A DNA stretch of 64,000 bases from Aliiroseovarius pelagivivens. Its GTDB lineage: Bacteria > Pseudomonadota > Alphaproteobacteria > Rhodobacterales > Rhodobacteraceae. A program made the translations under genes and the position numbers. The DNA lies in NCBI RefSeq assembly GCF_900302485.1, contig NZ_OMOI01000001.1, positions 372,001 to 436,000 on the forward strand, in the 5' to 3' direction. The notes beneath the pieces were generated by a model that did not search any database, was not told where the DNA came from, and saw only the letters and a program-made list of their open reading frames with translations. This document shows, one piece after another, positions 17,446 to 25,812 of this stretch; the first letter of the stretch is position 1, and each line of letters opens with the position of its first letter.

Positions 17446-18932
17446 CAGAGTGACTCCAGAAATGTAATCAACGCGGCACGATCGGGCGCATCCATCCTGC
17501 GCACGGTTTCGCGTGCGCTGAAGGCTTCTCCGCCATGCCACAAGATGGCTTCAAGTAATGTGCGGGCGCGCCCGTCGTGAAGAAAACTGGTCTGGCCGCT
17601 AACCTCGGCAGTCAGGCCGATGCCCCACAAAGGCGGCGTGCGCCACTCTTGTCCCGAAGCTTGCCACTCGGGGCGCTGATCCGCCAGATCCTCCCCCATG
17701 TCGTGCAACAACATGTCGCTATAGGGCCAGATCAGTTGGAACGAGCGTGCAGGATCGCTGGGCAGGCGATGGGTGACAAAGGCGGGCGTATGGCAGGCGG
17801 TGCAGCCTGAATGGTGGAACAGTTCCTTGCCGTGCAGAACCTGTGGCTCGTTCGCGTTGTGGCGGGCGGGCGGGGCCAGTGCGGCGACATAGGTGGTCAG
17901 CAGGTCGAGTGCTTTGTCACCCAGTTCAACCCTGTCCTGAGCCTCGGTCCCGCCGTGGCGTTCATCGCGGCAATCGGTTTGCGCCTTCGTGCAGTCGCCC
18001 CAATGGGCCGGGAAGAGGGTCGAGGACAGGCCGATATCCCCGTTTGCCGCGTCGGCAGATTGCTGGCGCAGGGTCGGGTTGCCTGCCTTGTGGCCGAAAC
18101 GGCCCAGCATGGGGCGGTCGAACTCGCGCGACCAGACCACATTGGGGCGGCCCGAGATTCCATCACCATCCACATCGTTGGGGTCGGCCAGCGCCAGAAT
18201 GTCAGCCTCTGGGATGGCTTCCAACAGACCCAGTCCAATCATCTGCGGCGCGATCCGTGGTGAAGTCATAGTACCCTCTGCCAGATCGCCTTGGGTGCCG
18301 TCCTGAACCGAATACCGCGGGGCGCGGAGGGTGATGATAGCCCCATCGCCAAGCGTGACAGGCCTGTCCTTATAGGTGATGCCTAGCTTCCCCTCGGCCT
18401 GATGGCCCGAGATCGCGCGGTCTTGCAATTGGAACCCATAGTTCGGTTCGGGCTGCATCCCATCTCCGGGGATGGACAGTCGAAGCACCAAGCCGGTGTG
18501 CTCATCCGGGCCGACCACCATGCCCCGACCGTCTTGCACATGACAGGCCGAACAGGCGCGCGTGTTATAGAGCGGTCCAAGTCCATCTGAAGAAATCGTC
18601 GAGGCCGGAGCCTGCACCCAGAACTTCTCGAACAAGGCCTCGCCCAATGCGAAATCCAGCTTTTGATCTGCGGGAAGGTTGGGGAATGGCGTGGAAAACA
18701 GTGCGCGCGTTTGTGGGTCTATCTGCGTGGCCGCCCCGGCGCTACGGGGCTCGAACGTGTTTGGGACCGAGAAATCGCTGGGCGGTGCAAGGACGGTCTG
18801 GATGCGCACACGTTCGGCTTCGGTGCGGGGTGTTAGGGTCAGGTGCGGCTCGCCCCAGGGGCCAAGATCATCCGCCAAAGTGGGTGTGCCGGCTGTTATC
18901 GTCAATGCCACAAGGAATGCCGCAACGCGCAT
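17445..18932 (-). CDS. Di-heme oxidoredictase family (DUF1111) c-type cytochrome
   Basis: A 495-residue periplasmic protein with a signal peptide (MRVAAFLVALTITAGTPTLA). Two haem-c attachment motifs are present: CSACH at 127-131 and CTACH near residue 377. The segment with DVDGDGISGRPNVV is the family hallmark, resembling calcium-binding loops of di-haem peroxidases. The name thiol oxidoreductase is used for some relatives, but the reaction is unproven. It is the first gene of the iron-linked operon (di-heme, imelysin, DUF1513). A second imelysin (IrpA-type) often precedes this gene elsewhere and is absent here. Confidence 0.92.
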   Translation of the reverse strand: MRVAAFLVALTITAGTPTLADDLGPWGEPHLTLTPRTEAERVRIQTVLAPPSDFSVPNTFEPRSAGAATQIDPQTRALFSTPFPNLPADQKLDFALGEALFEKFWVQAPASTISSDGLGPLYNTRACSACHVQDGRGMVVGPDEHTGLVLRLSIPGDGMQPEPNYGFQLQDRAISGHQAEGKLGITYKDRPVTLGDGAIITLRAPRYSVQDGTQGDLAEGTMTSPRIAPQMIGLGLLEAIPEADILALADPNDVDGDGISGRPNVVWSREFDRPMLGRFGHKAGNPTLRQQSADAANGDIGLSSTLFPAHWGDCTKAQTDCRDERHGGTEAQDRVELGDKALDLLTTYVAALAPPARHNANEPQVLHGKELFHHSGCTACHTPAFVTHRLPSDPARSFQLIWPYSDMLLHDMGEDLADQRPEWQASGQEWRTPPLWGIGLTAEVSGQTSFLHDGRARTLLEAILWHGGEAFSARETVRRMDAPDRAALITFLESL

Positions 18933-19105
18933 CGAATCCGCTCCTATTTCGCAGACGTTCTAGGAGGTCATGAAGGTGAGGTAAAGTAGTTGACTAAAAT
19001 ACTCTGACTTTAGGTGCGAGAGGCGGGTAAAACACATCTTCGAGTGGGATTTTGCTATTTCAAAGAAATGGTTTACGCTCGATCCAGATTACGAGGCAAT
19101 TTTTT
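18933..19105. promoter_or_regulatory. Divergent intergenic region of the iron operon and the SxtJ cassette
   Basis: A 173-base AT-richer spacer between divergent genes. It contains TTGACTAAAATA at 18990-19001, followed by CTGACTTTA, which could be a -35 element or part of an iron-responsive operator; the match is only suggestive. No coding potential is seen. Confidence 0.35.
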
Positions 19106-19510
19106 ATGTCTGAACATATTTCGAAAACAAACGTGACCATGGGGTCCGATAAGAGCTTTGGCTTGGTCTTTGGGGGAGCCACCGGGCTAATCACCTTGTA
19201 TTTGCTGATCCGAGGTGGGTCTTATTGGCCGATCACCGCGTTGCTGGCTGTTGGCTTTTTTGCGTTGGCGTTTGTCCGCCCCGCGCTTCTGAATCCGCTG
19301 AACAAGTTGTGGTTCAGATTCGGCCTTCTGCTGCATTCGATCATCTCGCCGGTGGTGATGTTTCTGGTCTTTGTGATTGCTTTCGTACCGATCGCGTTGG
19401 TTTTCCGGCTGAAGGGCACTGATCCCTTGGAGCGGCAGCTCGATCGTTCGGCACAGACATATTGGAAGCCTCGGACAACCAAACCGGAGAGTATGTCCCG
19501 GCAGTATTAA
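19106..19510 (+). CDS. SxtJ family membrane protein
   Basis: A 134-residue protein with three to four membrane helices (about 13-32, 37-55, 68-95) and a basic C-terminal tail ending PLERQLDRSAQTYW, which is the recognisable family feature: Asp-Pro-Leu-Arg/Glu-Arg near the end. SxtJ proteins were named from saxitoxin clusters and travel with carbamoyltransferases and DUF5989 peptides; their role is unknown. The start at MSEHISK follows ACGAGG; 18 upstream in-frame codons are considered non-coding. It is the first of four same-strand genes. Confidence 0.87.
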   Translation: MSEHISKTNVTMGSDKSFGLVFGGATGLITLYLLIRGGSYWPITALLAVGFFALAFVRPALLNPLNKLWFRFGLLLHSIISPVVMFLVFVIAFVPIALVFRLKGTDPLERQLDRSAQTYWKPRTTKPESMSRQY

Positions 19511-19542
19511 CGCAGATTGTTTCAATGGGTGGAGGGGAAACA

Positions 19543-19692
19543 ATGTCATTTTTAGGAGAGCTTTGGTCGTTCTTGCGGGCCAGAAAGAAGTTTTGGCTGG
19601 CGCCGGTTTTTCTGATCCTTGTGATCTTCGGGGGCTTGATCGTGCTGAGCCAAGGCTCGGCGATTGCACCGTTCCTGTATCCTCTGTTCTAG
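19543..19692 (+). CDS. DUF5989 family small membrane protein
   Basis: A 49-residue protein, MSFLGELWSFLRARKKFW followed by one hydrophobic helix (LAPVFLILVIFGGLIVL) and a short tail ending FLYPLF. This is the typical size and pattern of DUF5989, which nearly always sits between sxtJ and a carbamoyltransferase gene. An amphipathic basic start with a single helix suggests a scaffold or anchor for the enzyme; that is inference. A GGAGGGG ribosome site at 19530-19536 precedes it. The carbamoyltransferase starts 7 bases after its stop. Confidence 0.9.
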   Translation: MSFLGELWSFLRARKKFWLAPVFLILVIFGGLIVLSQGSAIAPFLYPLF

Positions 19693-19699
19693 GAGTAGC

Positions 19700-21535
19700 A
19701 TGACGTATATCCTTGGCATCTCGGGGCTTTATCACGACAGTGCTGCGGCCCTGATCCGTGATGGCGACATTTTGGCGGCGGCGCAGGAAGAGCGGTTTAC
19801 ACGACAAAAACACGACGCGCGGTTTCCCGAAAGCGCGATACGGTACGTGTTGGACGAGGCGGGCATCAGCCTGTCCGACGTCGATCACGTGGCGTTCTAC
19901 GACAAGCCTTTCTTGAAGTTCGAACGGCTGTTGGAAACCTATGTGGCGACCGCCCCAAGGGGGTTTGCCTCGTTCCGCGTTGCGATGCCAATCTGGCTGA
20001 AGGAAAAGCTGTTTTTGCGCCGCTTCTTGGTGAAAGAGCTGCAAAAACTGTCACCTGATTTCGACATGTCACAGCTTTTGTTTTCCGAGCACCATATCAG
20101 CCACGCAGCCAGCGCGTACTATCCGTCTCCGTTTGACGAAGCGGTGGTGTTGACCATTGATGGCGTGGGCGAATGGGCGACGACAACTTTGGGCATCGGA
20201 CGCGGAAGCGAACTGGAGATCCTGAAGGAAATCCATTTTCCGCATTCCTTGGGCCTGCTGTACTCGGCCTTCACCCACTACGCCGGGTTCAAGGTGAACT
20301 CGGGCGAATACAAGGTGATGGGATTGGCGCCTTATGGCGTGCCGCAGTACAAGGATCTGATCCTCGAGACGCTGGTGGATGTGAAAGAGGATGGGTCGTT
20401 CAAGCTGGACCAGACCTATTTCAACTATACCGCCGGTCTGACGATGACCAACAACGCCTTTGCCAAGGTGTTTGGCGAACCCCATCGTGCGCCAGAAACC
20501 GACCAGCTGACGCAGTTCCACATGGACATCGCGGCCTCGATCCAAGCGGTCACGGAAGAAATTGTCCTGCGCATGACCCGTGCGGCGGCGAAGGAATACG
20601 GGATCGACAACCTGTGCATGGCGGGCGGTGTCGCGCTGAACTGCGTGGCAAACGGCAAGATCCTGCGTGACGGCGCATTCAAGCGGCTGTGGGTTCAACC
20701 CGCCGCAGGGGACGCCGGCGGGGCTGTCGGAACGGCTCTGGCCGCGTGGCATCAGGAACTTGGCGAGCCCAGCCTGTCCCATGAAGGGGATCGGATGAAG
20801 GGGTCCTATCTTGGACCGTCCTACGACACGGACCAGATCTGTGCCGAATTGGACAAGCTGGGCGCGGTCTATACCAAAATGTCCCAAGACGAGATGATCG
20901 CAGAAACCGCCGCTGCCATTGCCAATGGAAAGGCTGTTGGATGGTTTCAGGGACGGATGGAGTTCGGGCCGCGTGCCTTGGGTGGGCGGTCGATCCTTGG
21001 CGATCCAAGGTCGTCCGAGATGCAGAAAACCCTGAACCTAAAGGTGAAATACCGCGAAAGCTTCCGACCCTTCGCCCCATCCGTTTTGCGTGAAGATGTC
21101 AGTGACTGGTTCCAGCTAGAGGACGACAGCCCCTATATGCTGATCGTCGCGGATGTGGCTGAAGAGCACAAAAAACCCATGAGCGCCGAGGAAGAGGCGC
21201 TCTTTGGGATCGACAAGCTGAACGTCCCGCGGTCCGAGATTCCAGCGGTCACGCACGTGGATTACTCGGCACGCGTTCAGACGGTTCATGCCGAGACCAA
21301 CCCGCTCTATCACCAGTTGATTTCGCGGTTCAAACAGCTAACCGGGTGCCCGGTCGTGGTGAATACCTCGTTCAATGTGCGGGGCGAGCCGATTGTTTGT
21401 ACGCCCGAGGATGCGTTTCGCTGCTTCATGGGGACCGAGATGGATGTGTTGGCCATCGGCAATGTGATCCTGCGAAAGCCCGTTCAGGATCCCGCGCTGA
21501 AAGAGGACTACACATCGAAATACGAGCTGGATTGA
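19700..21535 (+). CDS. Carbamoyltransferase (NodU/CmcH/TobZ family)
   Basis: A 611-residue enzyme that activates carbamoyl phosphate with ATP and transfers the carbamoyl group to a hydroxyl of a small molecule or sugar. The N-terminal Kae1-like domain has MTYILGISGLYHDSAA (His12) and the metal-binding EHHISHAASAYYPSPF (His131, His132, His135); VLTIDGVGEW and AGGVALNCVANGK continue the fold. The C-terminal YrdC-like domain (about 370-611) contains FGPRALGGRSI and NTSFNVRGEPIVCTP. The acceptor is unknown. With SxtJ and DUF5989 before it and an SGNH hydrolase after it, it probably decorates an envelope glycan or secreted compound. Confidence 0.93.
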   Translation: MTYILGISGLYHDSAAALIRDGDILAAAQEERFTRQKHDARFPESAIRYVLDEAGISLSDVDHVAFYDKPFLKFERLLETYVATAPRGFASFRVAMPIWLKEKLFLRRFLVKELQKLSPDFDMSQLLFSEHHISHAASAYYPSPFDEAVVLTIDGVGEWATTTLGIGRGSELEILKEIHFPHSLGLLYSAFTHYAGFKVNSGEYKVMGLAPYGVPQYKDLILETLVDVKEDGSFKLDQTYFNYTAGLTMTNNAFAKVFGEPHRAPETDQLTQFHMDIAASIQAVTEEIVLRMTRAAAKEYGIDNLCMAGGVALNCVANGKILRDGAFKRLWVQPAAGDAGGAVGTALAAWHQELGEPSLSHEGDRMKGSYLGPSYDTDQICAELDKLGAVYTKMSQDEMIAETAAAIANGKAVGWFQGRMEFGPRALGGRSILGDPRSSEMQKTLNLKVKYRESFRPFAPSVLREDVSDWFQLEDDSPYMLIVADVAEEHKKPMSAEEEALFGIDKLNVPRSEIPAVTHVDYSARVQTVHAETNPLYHQLISRFKQLTGCPVVVNTSFNVRGEPIVCTPEDAFRCFMGTEMDVLAIGNVILRKPVQDPALKEDYTSKYELD

Positions 21536-21569
21536 GGATGCGCAGGTGTGAAGGAAAAGGTGTCTTGAT

Positions 21570-22865
21570 ATGATTACGCGGATTGGATCAGTTCTGTGCA
21601 TCATGGTCGCAGGGTATTTTCTGGCGACCGCAGGCTACGCCCTGATGAACGCGTCAAGCTATGCGGTGGGGACGGCGCGAGTGATGCGCTATGTGATTGC
21701 ACCGGGCGCCATTGGACTGATTTTTCTGCTGGTTGCGCTTTTTGTAAAAAGCGACCGGAGACTTCTGATTGGGATCTATGCTTTTTCAACCTTGGTTGCG
21801 CTGTTTGCATTCGAGGCTTTTCTGACATGGCGGTCCATTCAGGGGTCGATTGGGCTTGCTGGGTTTATCCAAGGCGAAGACACCTCGTATGAACGCTATC
21901 AGCAGACCCTTCCGCCGACCTACACGCTGAAGGCGCTGAACCGTGATCTGGGCGTGCCCAGCCTGGCCGAGATGCAGATGGGTGCCATCCCAGGGAAAGA
22001 GGTGCTGTTGTGCACACGGGACGGGCAGCCGGTTTCCTATGTCGCGGATCGTTATGGGTTGAGGAACCCGGACGACGTGCATGACGCGCCGGTCGAACTG
22101 TTGCTTCTGGGCGATTCCTTCACTGAAGGCATTTGCCTTCCCGAGGGCGAGGACATTGCCAGCCAAATCCGCGCCGAAGAACCTGCCATGGTGAACACTG
22201 GGACGCGCGGGGCTGGGCCGCTCTACGAACTTGCTGTGCTGCGCCGTTGGGGCATGAAGCTACGTCCTGAACACACCGTCATCTTTTTCTTCGAAGGAAA
22301 TGATTGGCAGAATATCAAGAAAGAGCTGACGTTTCCTTTTCTAACCGACGCGCTGGATCCGTCGAAGCCTGTGGGGCCTGTGGCCAGCGCCGTGAACAGT
22401 CCCGACGCCATCAACCAGATCTTGGACGGTTGGTGGGGCGAACAAAGCCAATCGCTTGAAGGGTTTCTGGGCCGCAGATCGTGGCGCCGCAACTTTTTTG
22501 CCCTCCAGCAATCGGCATTGGTGATGGGAATTCACTATCCCAAGGCCACAGTGGAGAAACCGGAATACCTACAGATTCTGCACGCAGCCCGTTCAACGGT
22601 GGATCAGTGGGAAGGCAAGCTGACGCTGGTCTATATCCCACAGGTGGACCGTTTCGTGGGCCTGTTGCCCAGTGCCTCGGTCTATGATGAGTTGCGCAAT
22701 CGAGTGCGGAACGCAGCAGATCAGGCAGGGTTAGATTTTGTCGATCTGGTGCCGTTGATCGAGGCCCAGAAATCGCCCAGATCCGCATATGCAGCGGATT
22801 CACATTTCAATGCATTGGGCGCACGTCTGGCCGCTGAAGCGGTTTTGGCGCACCTGGGCAAATAG
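21570..22865 (+). CDS. Membrane-anchored SGNH/GDSL-type hydrolase
   Basis: A 431-residue protein. Two or three N-terminal hydrophobic segments (about 5-25, 42-60, 66-86) anchor it in the membrane. The following domain shows all four SGNH blocks: GDSFTEG (Ser183), GTRGAGP (Gly near 214), GNDW (Asn244) and, at the C-terminus, DSHFN (Asp410, His412). SGNH enzymes act as esterases or O-acetyltransferases on glycans. Its place 34 bases after the carbamoyltransferase suggests it edits the same glycan or metabolite. No match to a named subfamily such as AlgX is claimed. Confidence 0.85.
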   Translation: MITRIGSVLCIMVAGYFLATAGYALMNASSYAVGTARVMRYVIAPGAIGLIFLLVALFVKSDRRLLIGIYAFSTLVALFAFEAFLTWRSIQGSIGLAGFIQGEDTSYERYQQTLPPTYTLKALNRDLGVPSLAEMQMGAIPGKEVLLCTRDGQPVSYVADRYGLRNPDDVHDAPVELLLLGDSFTEGICLPEGEDIASQIRAEEPAMVNTGTRGAGPLYELAVLRRWGMKLRPEHTVIFFFEGNDWQNIKKELTFPFLTDALDPSKPVGPVASAVNSPDAINQILDGWWGEQSQSLEGFLGRRSWRRNFFALQQSALVMGIHYPKATVEKPEYLQILHAARSTVDQWEGKLTLVYIPQVDRFVGLLPSASVYDELRNRVRNAADQAGLDFVDLVPLIEAQKSPRSAYAADSHFNALGARLAAEAVLAHLGK

Positions 22866-22869
22866 CGGG

Positions 22870-23310
22870 TTACAGACGCGCCTTCGACCGCACAAATTTT
22901 TCGATGGCGGGGGCGGGAATGGCGCCTGCTTGGCGGGCAACTTCTTTGCCATTCTGAAACAGGATCAACGCCGGAATGCCGCGAATGCCAAACTTGCGCG
23001 AGACATTGGGATGGTCTTCCGTGTTGATCTTGGCAAAGCGGGCATGCGGTGCAATCGAACGTGCAGCCTGTTCGAAAGCAGGGGCCATCATCCGGCAAGG
23101 CCCGCACCACGGTGCCCAGAAATCCACCAGAAGCGGGGTATCGTCATTGCGCTGGGCTTTGGCCAGTGTGGCTGGATCCAGTTGACGTACCTTGCCGTCA
23201 TTCAGCTTGGATCCGCAGGTCCCGCATTTTGGCCCCGCCGACAATTTGTCTTTCGGTACGCGATTCACGGCACTGCATTCCAGGCAGGTCACTTTCAGGG
23301 CATTGGACAT
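22870..23310 (-). CDS. trxC: Thioredoxin 2 (zinc-containing thioredoxin)
   Basis: A 146-residue cytosolic disulfide reductase. The N-terminal zinc-ribbon pairs C9-x2-C12 and C29-x2-C32 are followed by the thioredoxin domain with the active site WCGPC (Cys69, Cys72) and the cis-proline region GIRGIPALILF. TrxC reduces target disulfides and is linked to oxidative stress. GGAG eight bases before the ATG at 23310 favours this start over one four codons upstream. It converges on the SGNH gene with only four bases between stops. Confidence 0.96.
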   Translation of the reverse strand: MSNALKVTCLECSAVNRVPKDKLSAGPKCGTCGSKLNDGKVRQLDPATLAKAQRNDDTPLLVDFWAPWCGPCRMMAPAFEQAARSIAPHARFAKINTEDHPNVSRKFGIRGIPALILFQNGKEVARQAGAIPAPAIEKFVRSKARL

Positions 23311-23370
23311 GACGGGCTCCATTAATATTCTGTAATTTGCATATGTGATCTGTGTGCTTGCGGGTCAAGA

Positions 23371-23796
23371 TCAAACGGTGCTGAGAAGAATGCTGGTTTC
23401 GCTATTGGTGATCCCCTCGACCACACGCACCTCGCGCAGGACGCGGTCAAAATCCGTCAGGCTGTCTGCGGTCAGCTGTGCGACCAGATCCCATTTGCCA
23501 TTTGTGGAATGCAGCGATCGCAGCTGGGGCAGGCCGCGCAGACGTTTGATCACGGCCGTGGTCGACCGGCCCGAAACCTCGATCATCATGATGGCGTGCA
23601 CCCCGTCTGGTCCGTGATCCTCGCGGGCACGGATGGTGAACCCAAGCACGGCACCACTGTCCTGAAGCCGGTCCAGCCGGGACTGTACTGTGGCGCGCGA
23701 GACGCCAAGGATCGTGGCCAGTTTCGAGATCGGTGCGCGTCCGTCTTCTCGTAGGATGGCAATCAGCTCGCGGTCGAGGTCGTCAAAGATATGCAT
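23371..23796 (-). CDS. Lrp/AsnC family transcriptional regulator
   Basis: A 141-residue DNA-binding regulator. The N-terminal helix-turn-helix (DDLDRELIAILREDGR, then ISKLATILGVSRATVQSRLD) is followed by an RAM ligand-binding domain of beta-alpha-beta form. Family members sense amino acids and control their transport or catabolism. It is transcribed away from the ctlX-arginase-ornithine cyclodeaminase operon, so it is probably the local arginine/ornithine regulator and autoregulates through the shared 128-base AT-rich spacer. Confidence 0.92.
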   Translation of the reverse strand: MHIFDDLDRELIAILREDGRAPISKLATILGVSRATVQSRLDRLQDSGAVLGFTIRAREDHGPDGVHAIMMIEVSGRSTTAVIKRLRGLPQLRSLHSTNGKWDLVAQLTADSLTDFDRVLREVRVVEGITNSETSILLSTV

Positions 23797-23924
23797 AGCA
23801 ATATGATAGATAATACTTATCAGATTGTCAAAAATCATAGACTTGAATGATCAATAGTATCCTAGTTTATAAAATATTGAGATTGTTAAACTGTTCAGAA
23901 CACCCACCATGAACAAAGCCAATC
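23797..23924. promoter_or_regulatory. Divergent control region between lrp and the arginine operon
   Basis: A 128-base strikingly AT-rich spacer. It holds two perfect inverted repeats: GATAA-TAC-TTATC at 23809-23821 and TTGA-ATGA-TCAA at 23843-23854. AT-rich palindromes spaced about three helical turns apart fit binding by an Lrp oligomer. Confidence 0.55.
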
Positions 23925-24875
23925 ATGCCCCAGACATCGCTTCAGGCACCGGATGCCGTCATTATGATCCGCCCACGCAATTTCCAGCCAAACACGGAAA
24001 CGGCGCAAGATAATGGGTTTCAGACCTTAGCCGTCGACGCTTCGGCGCACGACCTTTCCAAGCGTGCGTATGACGAAGTGACAGGCATGGTCGAAGCGCT
24101 GCGCGGCGAAGGGATCGAGGTGAACTTGTTCGAAGATCCCCGTGATGATCGCCCTGATGCGGTCTTTCCAAACAACTGGTTTTCGACCCACCCTGGCGGC
24201 CATGTGGCGGTCTATCCGATGTATTCCCAGAACCGCCGGATCGAACGCCGCCAAGACGTGCTTGAGATGCTCAAGGCACGTTATCGCGTACAAGACATCA
24301 TCGACTATTCGGGGCTAGAGCAGGATGATCTGTTTCTGGAAGGCACCGGTGCGATGGTGCTGGATCACGTGGAGCGCGTCGCCTATGCCGCGCGTTCGAA
24401 ACGCACCAGCGAGGTGCTGCTGGAGAGGTTCTGCACCCATTTCAACTATGAACCGATGGTGTTTGACGCCCATGATGCAGACGGGGTGCCGATCTATCAC
24501 ACCAACGTGCTGATGTGCATCGGGACGGATGTGGCGCTGATCGGGTTGGACACAATCCTTGATACCGCGCGGCGCGAAGTTGTGCGCGATCGGCTTGCGC
24601 ATGGTGGGCGGGAAGTGATCGCTTTGACGCAAAAACAGGTCGCCGATTTTGCAGGAAATGCCATTGAATTGCAGGGCAGGGACGGGCGCGTCTTGGCGAT
24701 GTCGTCGCGGGCAATGGCGGCGCTTGCGCCTGAACAGCGTTGGCGCATCGAAGCCCACCTGAAAATCCTGCCATTGGATATTCCGACCTTAGAAATGGCA
24801 GGTGGATCGGTGCGCTGTACGATCGCAGGTATCCACCTAAGCCCACGCCCCAGAGTAGTAGGAGCTGCAGCATGA
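23925..24875 (+). CDS. ctlX: Arginine deiminase-related protein (CtlX-type)
   Basis: A 316-residue protein of the guanidino-group modifying fold. Signature elements are FPNNWFSTHPGG (acidic/Asn substrate region), the Glu-Gly-Thr-Gly strand LFLEGTGAMVLD, the catalytic-His strand IYHTNVLMCIG, and the nucleophile Cys in GGSVRCTIAGIHL. CtlX proteins are linked to citrulline or arginine use. Its stop overlaps the arginase start (ATGA), so the two are co-translated and an upstream step of arginine breakdown is likely. The exact substrate, citrulline or arginine, cannot be read from the sequence. Confidence 0.87.
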   Translation: MPQTSLQAPDAVIMIRPRNFQPNTETAQDNGFQTLAVDASAHDLSKRAYDEVTGMVEALRGEGIEVNLFEDPRDDRPDAVFPNNWFSTHPGGHVAVYPMYSQNRRIERRQDVLEMLKARYRVQDIIDYSGLEQDDLFLEGTGAMVLDHVERVAYAARSKRTSEVLLERFCTHFNYEPMVFDAHDADGVPIYHTNVLMCIGTDVALIGLDTILDTARREVVRDRLAHGGREVIALTQKQVADFAGNAIELQGRDGRVLAMSSRAMAALAPEQRWRIEAHLKILPLDIPTLEMAGGSVRCTIAGIHLSPRPRVVGAAA

Positions 24876-25801
24876 CAAACATTCATCTTCTTGGCGTTCC
24901 AATGGAGGAAGGCGCCGGACGCCGCGGTTGTATCATGGGCCCTGCTGCCTATCGGACGGCTGGGCTGGCCGAGGAACTGGCGGCATTGGGTCATAGTGTT
25001 ACAGATCTGGGCGATGCGCAGCCCGAGGCGACTGGCCCTATCGAAACTGAATATACCCACCTGAAATTCCTGCCGGAAGTGGCCGGTTGGACGCGCAGCT
25101 TGCACGCACACGCCCACGCGTTGTCGCAGCAGGATGTGCTTCCGATCTACATGGGTGGTGATCACGCGCTGGCGCTGGGCACGGTCACAGGGCACGTGGC
25201 AGCGGCGGCCGAGTTGGGGCGCCCTCAATACGTGCTGTGGCTGGATGCGCATTCGGATTTCAACACGCCCGCTAGCTCTCCCAGTGGAAACATCCACGGG
25301 ATGCCGATGGCGTTTGCCTGTGGTCTGGGCGGCTTCCCCGATCTTCTGGGCAAGCCTTTGCCTGCGAAATTGGACCCGACAAAGCTGTGCATGATCGGGC
25401 TGCGCTCGGTTGATCGCGAGGAACGTGATCTTCTGCAAAGCTCGGGCGTGCAGGCCCATGACATGCGTGCGATTGACGAACATGGCGTGGCACGCATTCT
25501 TCGCCCGTTTTTGGATGAAGTAGCACAGTCGAATGGGCTGCTTCACGTGAGCCTCGACGTCGACTTCATCGAACCCGACATTGCCCCCGCTGTTGGCACC
25601 ACCGTCCCCGGTGGCGCGACTTTCCGCGAGGCGCATCTGATCATGGAGATGCTGCATGACACCGGCCTAGTAACCTCGCTTGATCTGGTAGAACTGAACC
25701 CCTTCCTTGACGAACGTGGCCGCACCGCGCGTCTGATGGTCGACCTGACGGCAAGCCTGTTTGGACGCCGTGTGCTCGACCGTTTCACCACCAGCTATTA
25801 A
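24872..25801 (+). CDS. rocF: Arginase
   Basis: A 309-residue binuclear manganese hydrolase that splits arginine into ornithine and urea in the cytosol. The three metal-binding motifs are intact: GGDHALALG (about 94-102), LDAHSDFNTP (about 121-130) and SLDVDFIEPDIAPAVGT (about 227-243). The start at MTNIHLLGVP overlaps the ctlX stop by four bases; a long open frame upstream is only the ctlX region in another frame. It feeds ornithine to the ornithine cyclodeaminase encoded 11 bases downstream. Confidence 0.95.
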   Translation: MTNIHLLGVPMEEGAGRRGCIMGPAAYRTAGLAEELAALGHSVTDLGDAQPEATGPIETEYTHLKFLPEVAGWTRSLHAHAHALSQQDVLPIYMGGDHALALGTVTGHVAAAAELGRPQYVLWLDAHSDFNTPASSPSGNIHGMPMAFACGLGGFPDLLGKPLPAKLDPTKLCMIGLRSVDREERDLLQSSGVQAHDMRAIDEHGVARILRPFLDEVAQSNGLLHVSLDVDFIEPDIAPAVGTTVPGGATFREAHLIMEMLHDTGLVTSLDLVELNPFLDERGRTARLMVDLTASLFGRRVLDRFTTSY

Positions 25802-25812
25802 GGAGCGCCCCC

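Noticed and set aside
23909..24013. A 34-codon frame starting 16 bases before ctlX
   Set aside because: No ribosome site or recognisable product, and it overlaps the conserved start of ctlX in another frame.
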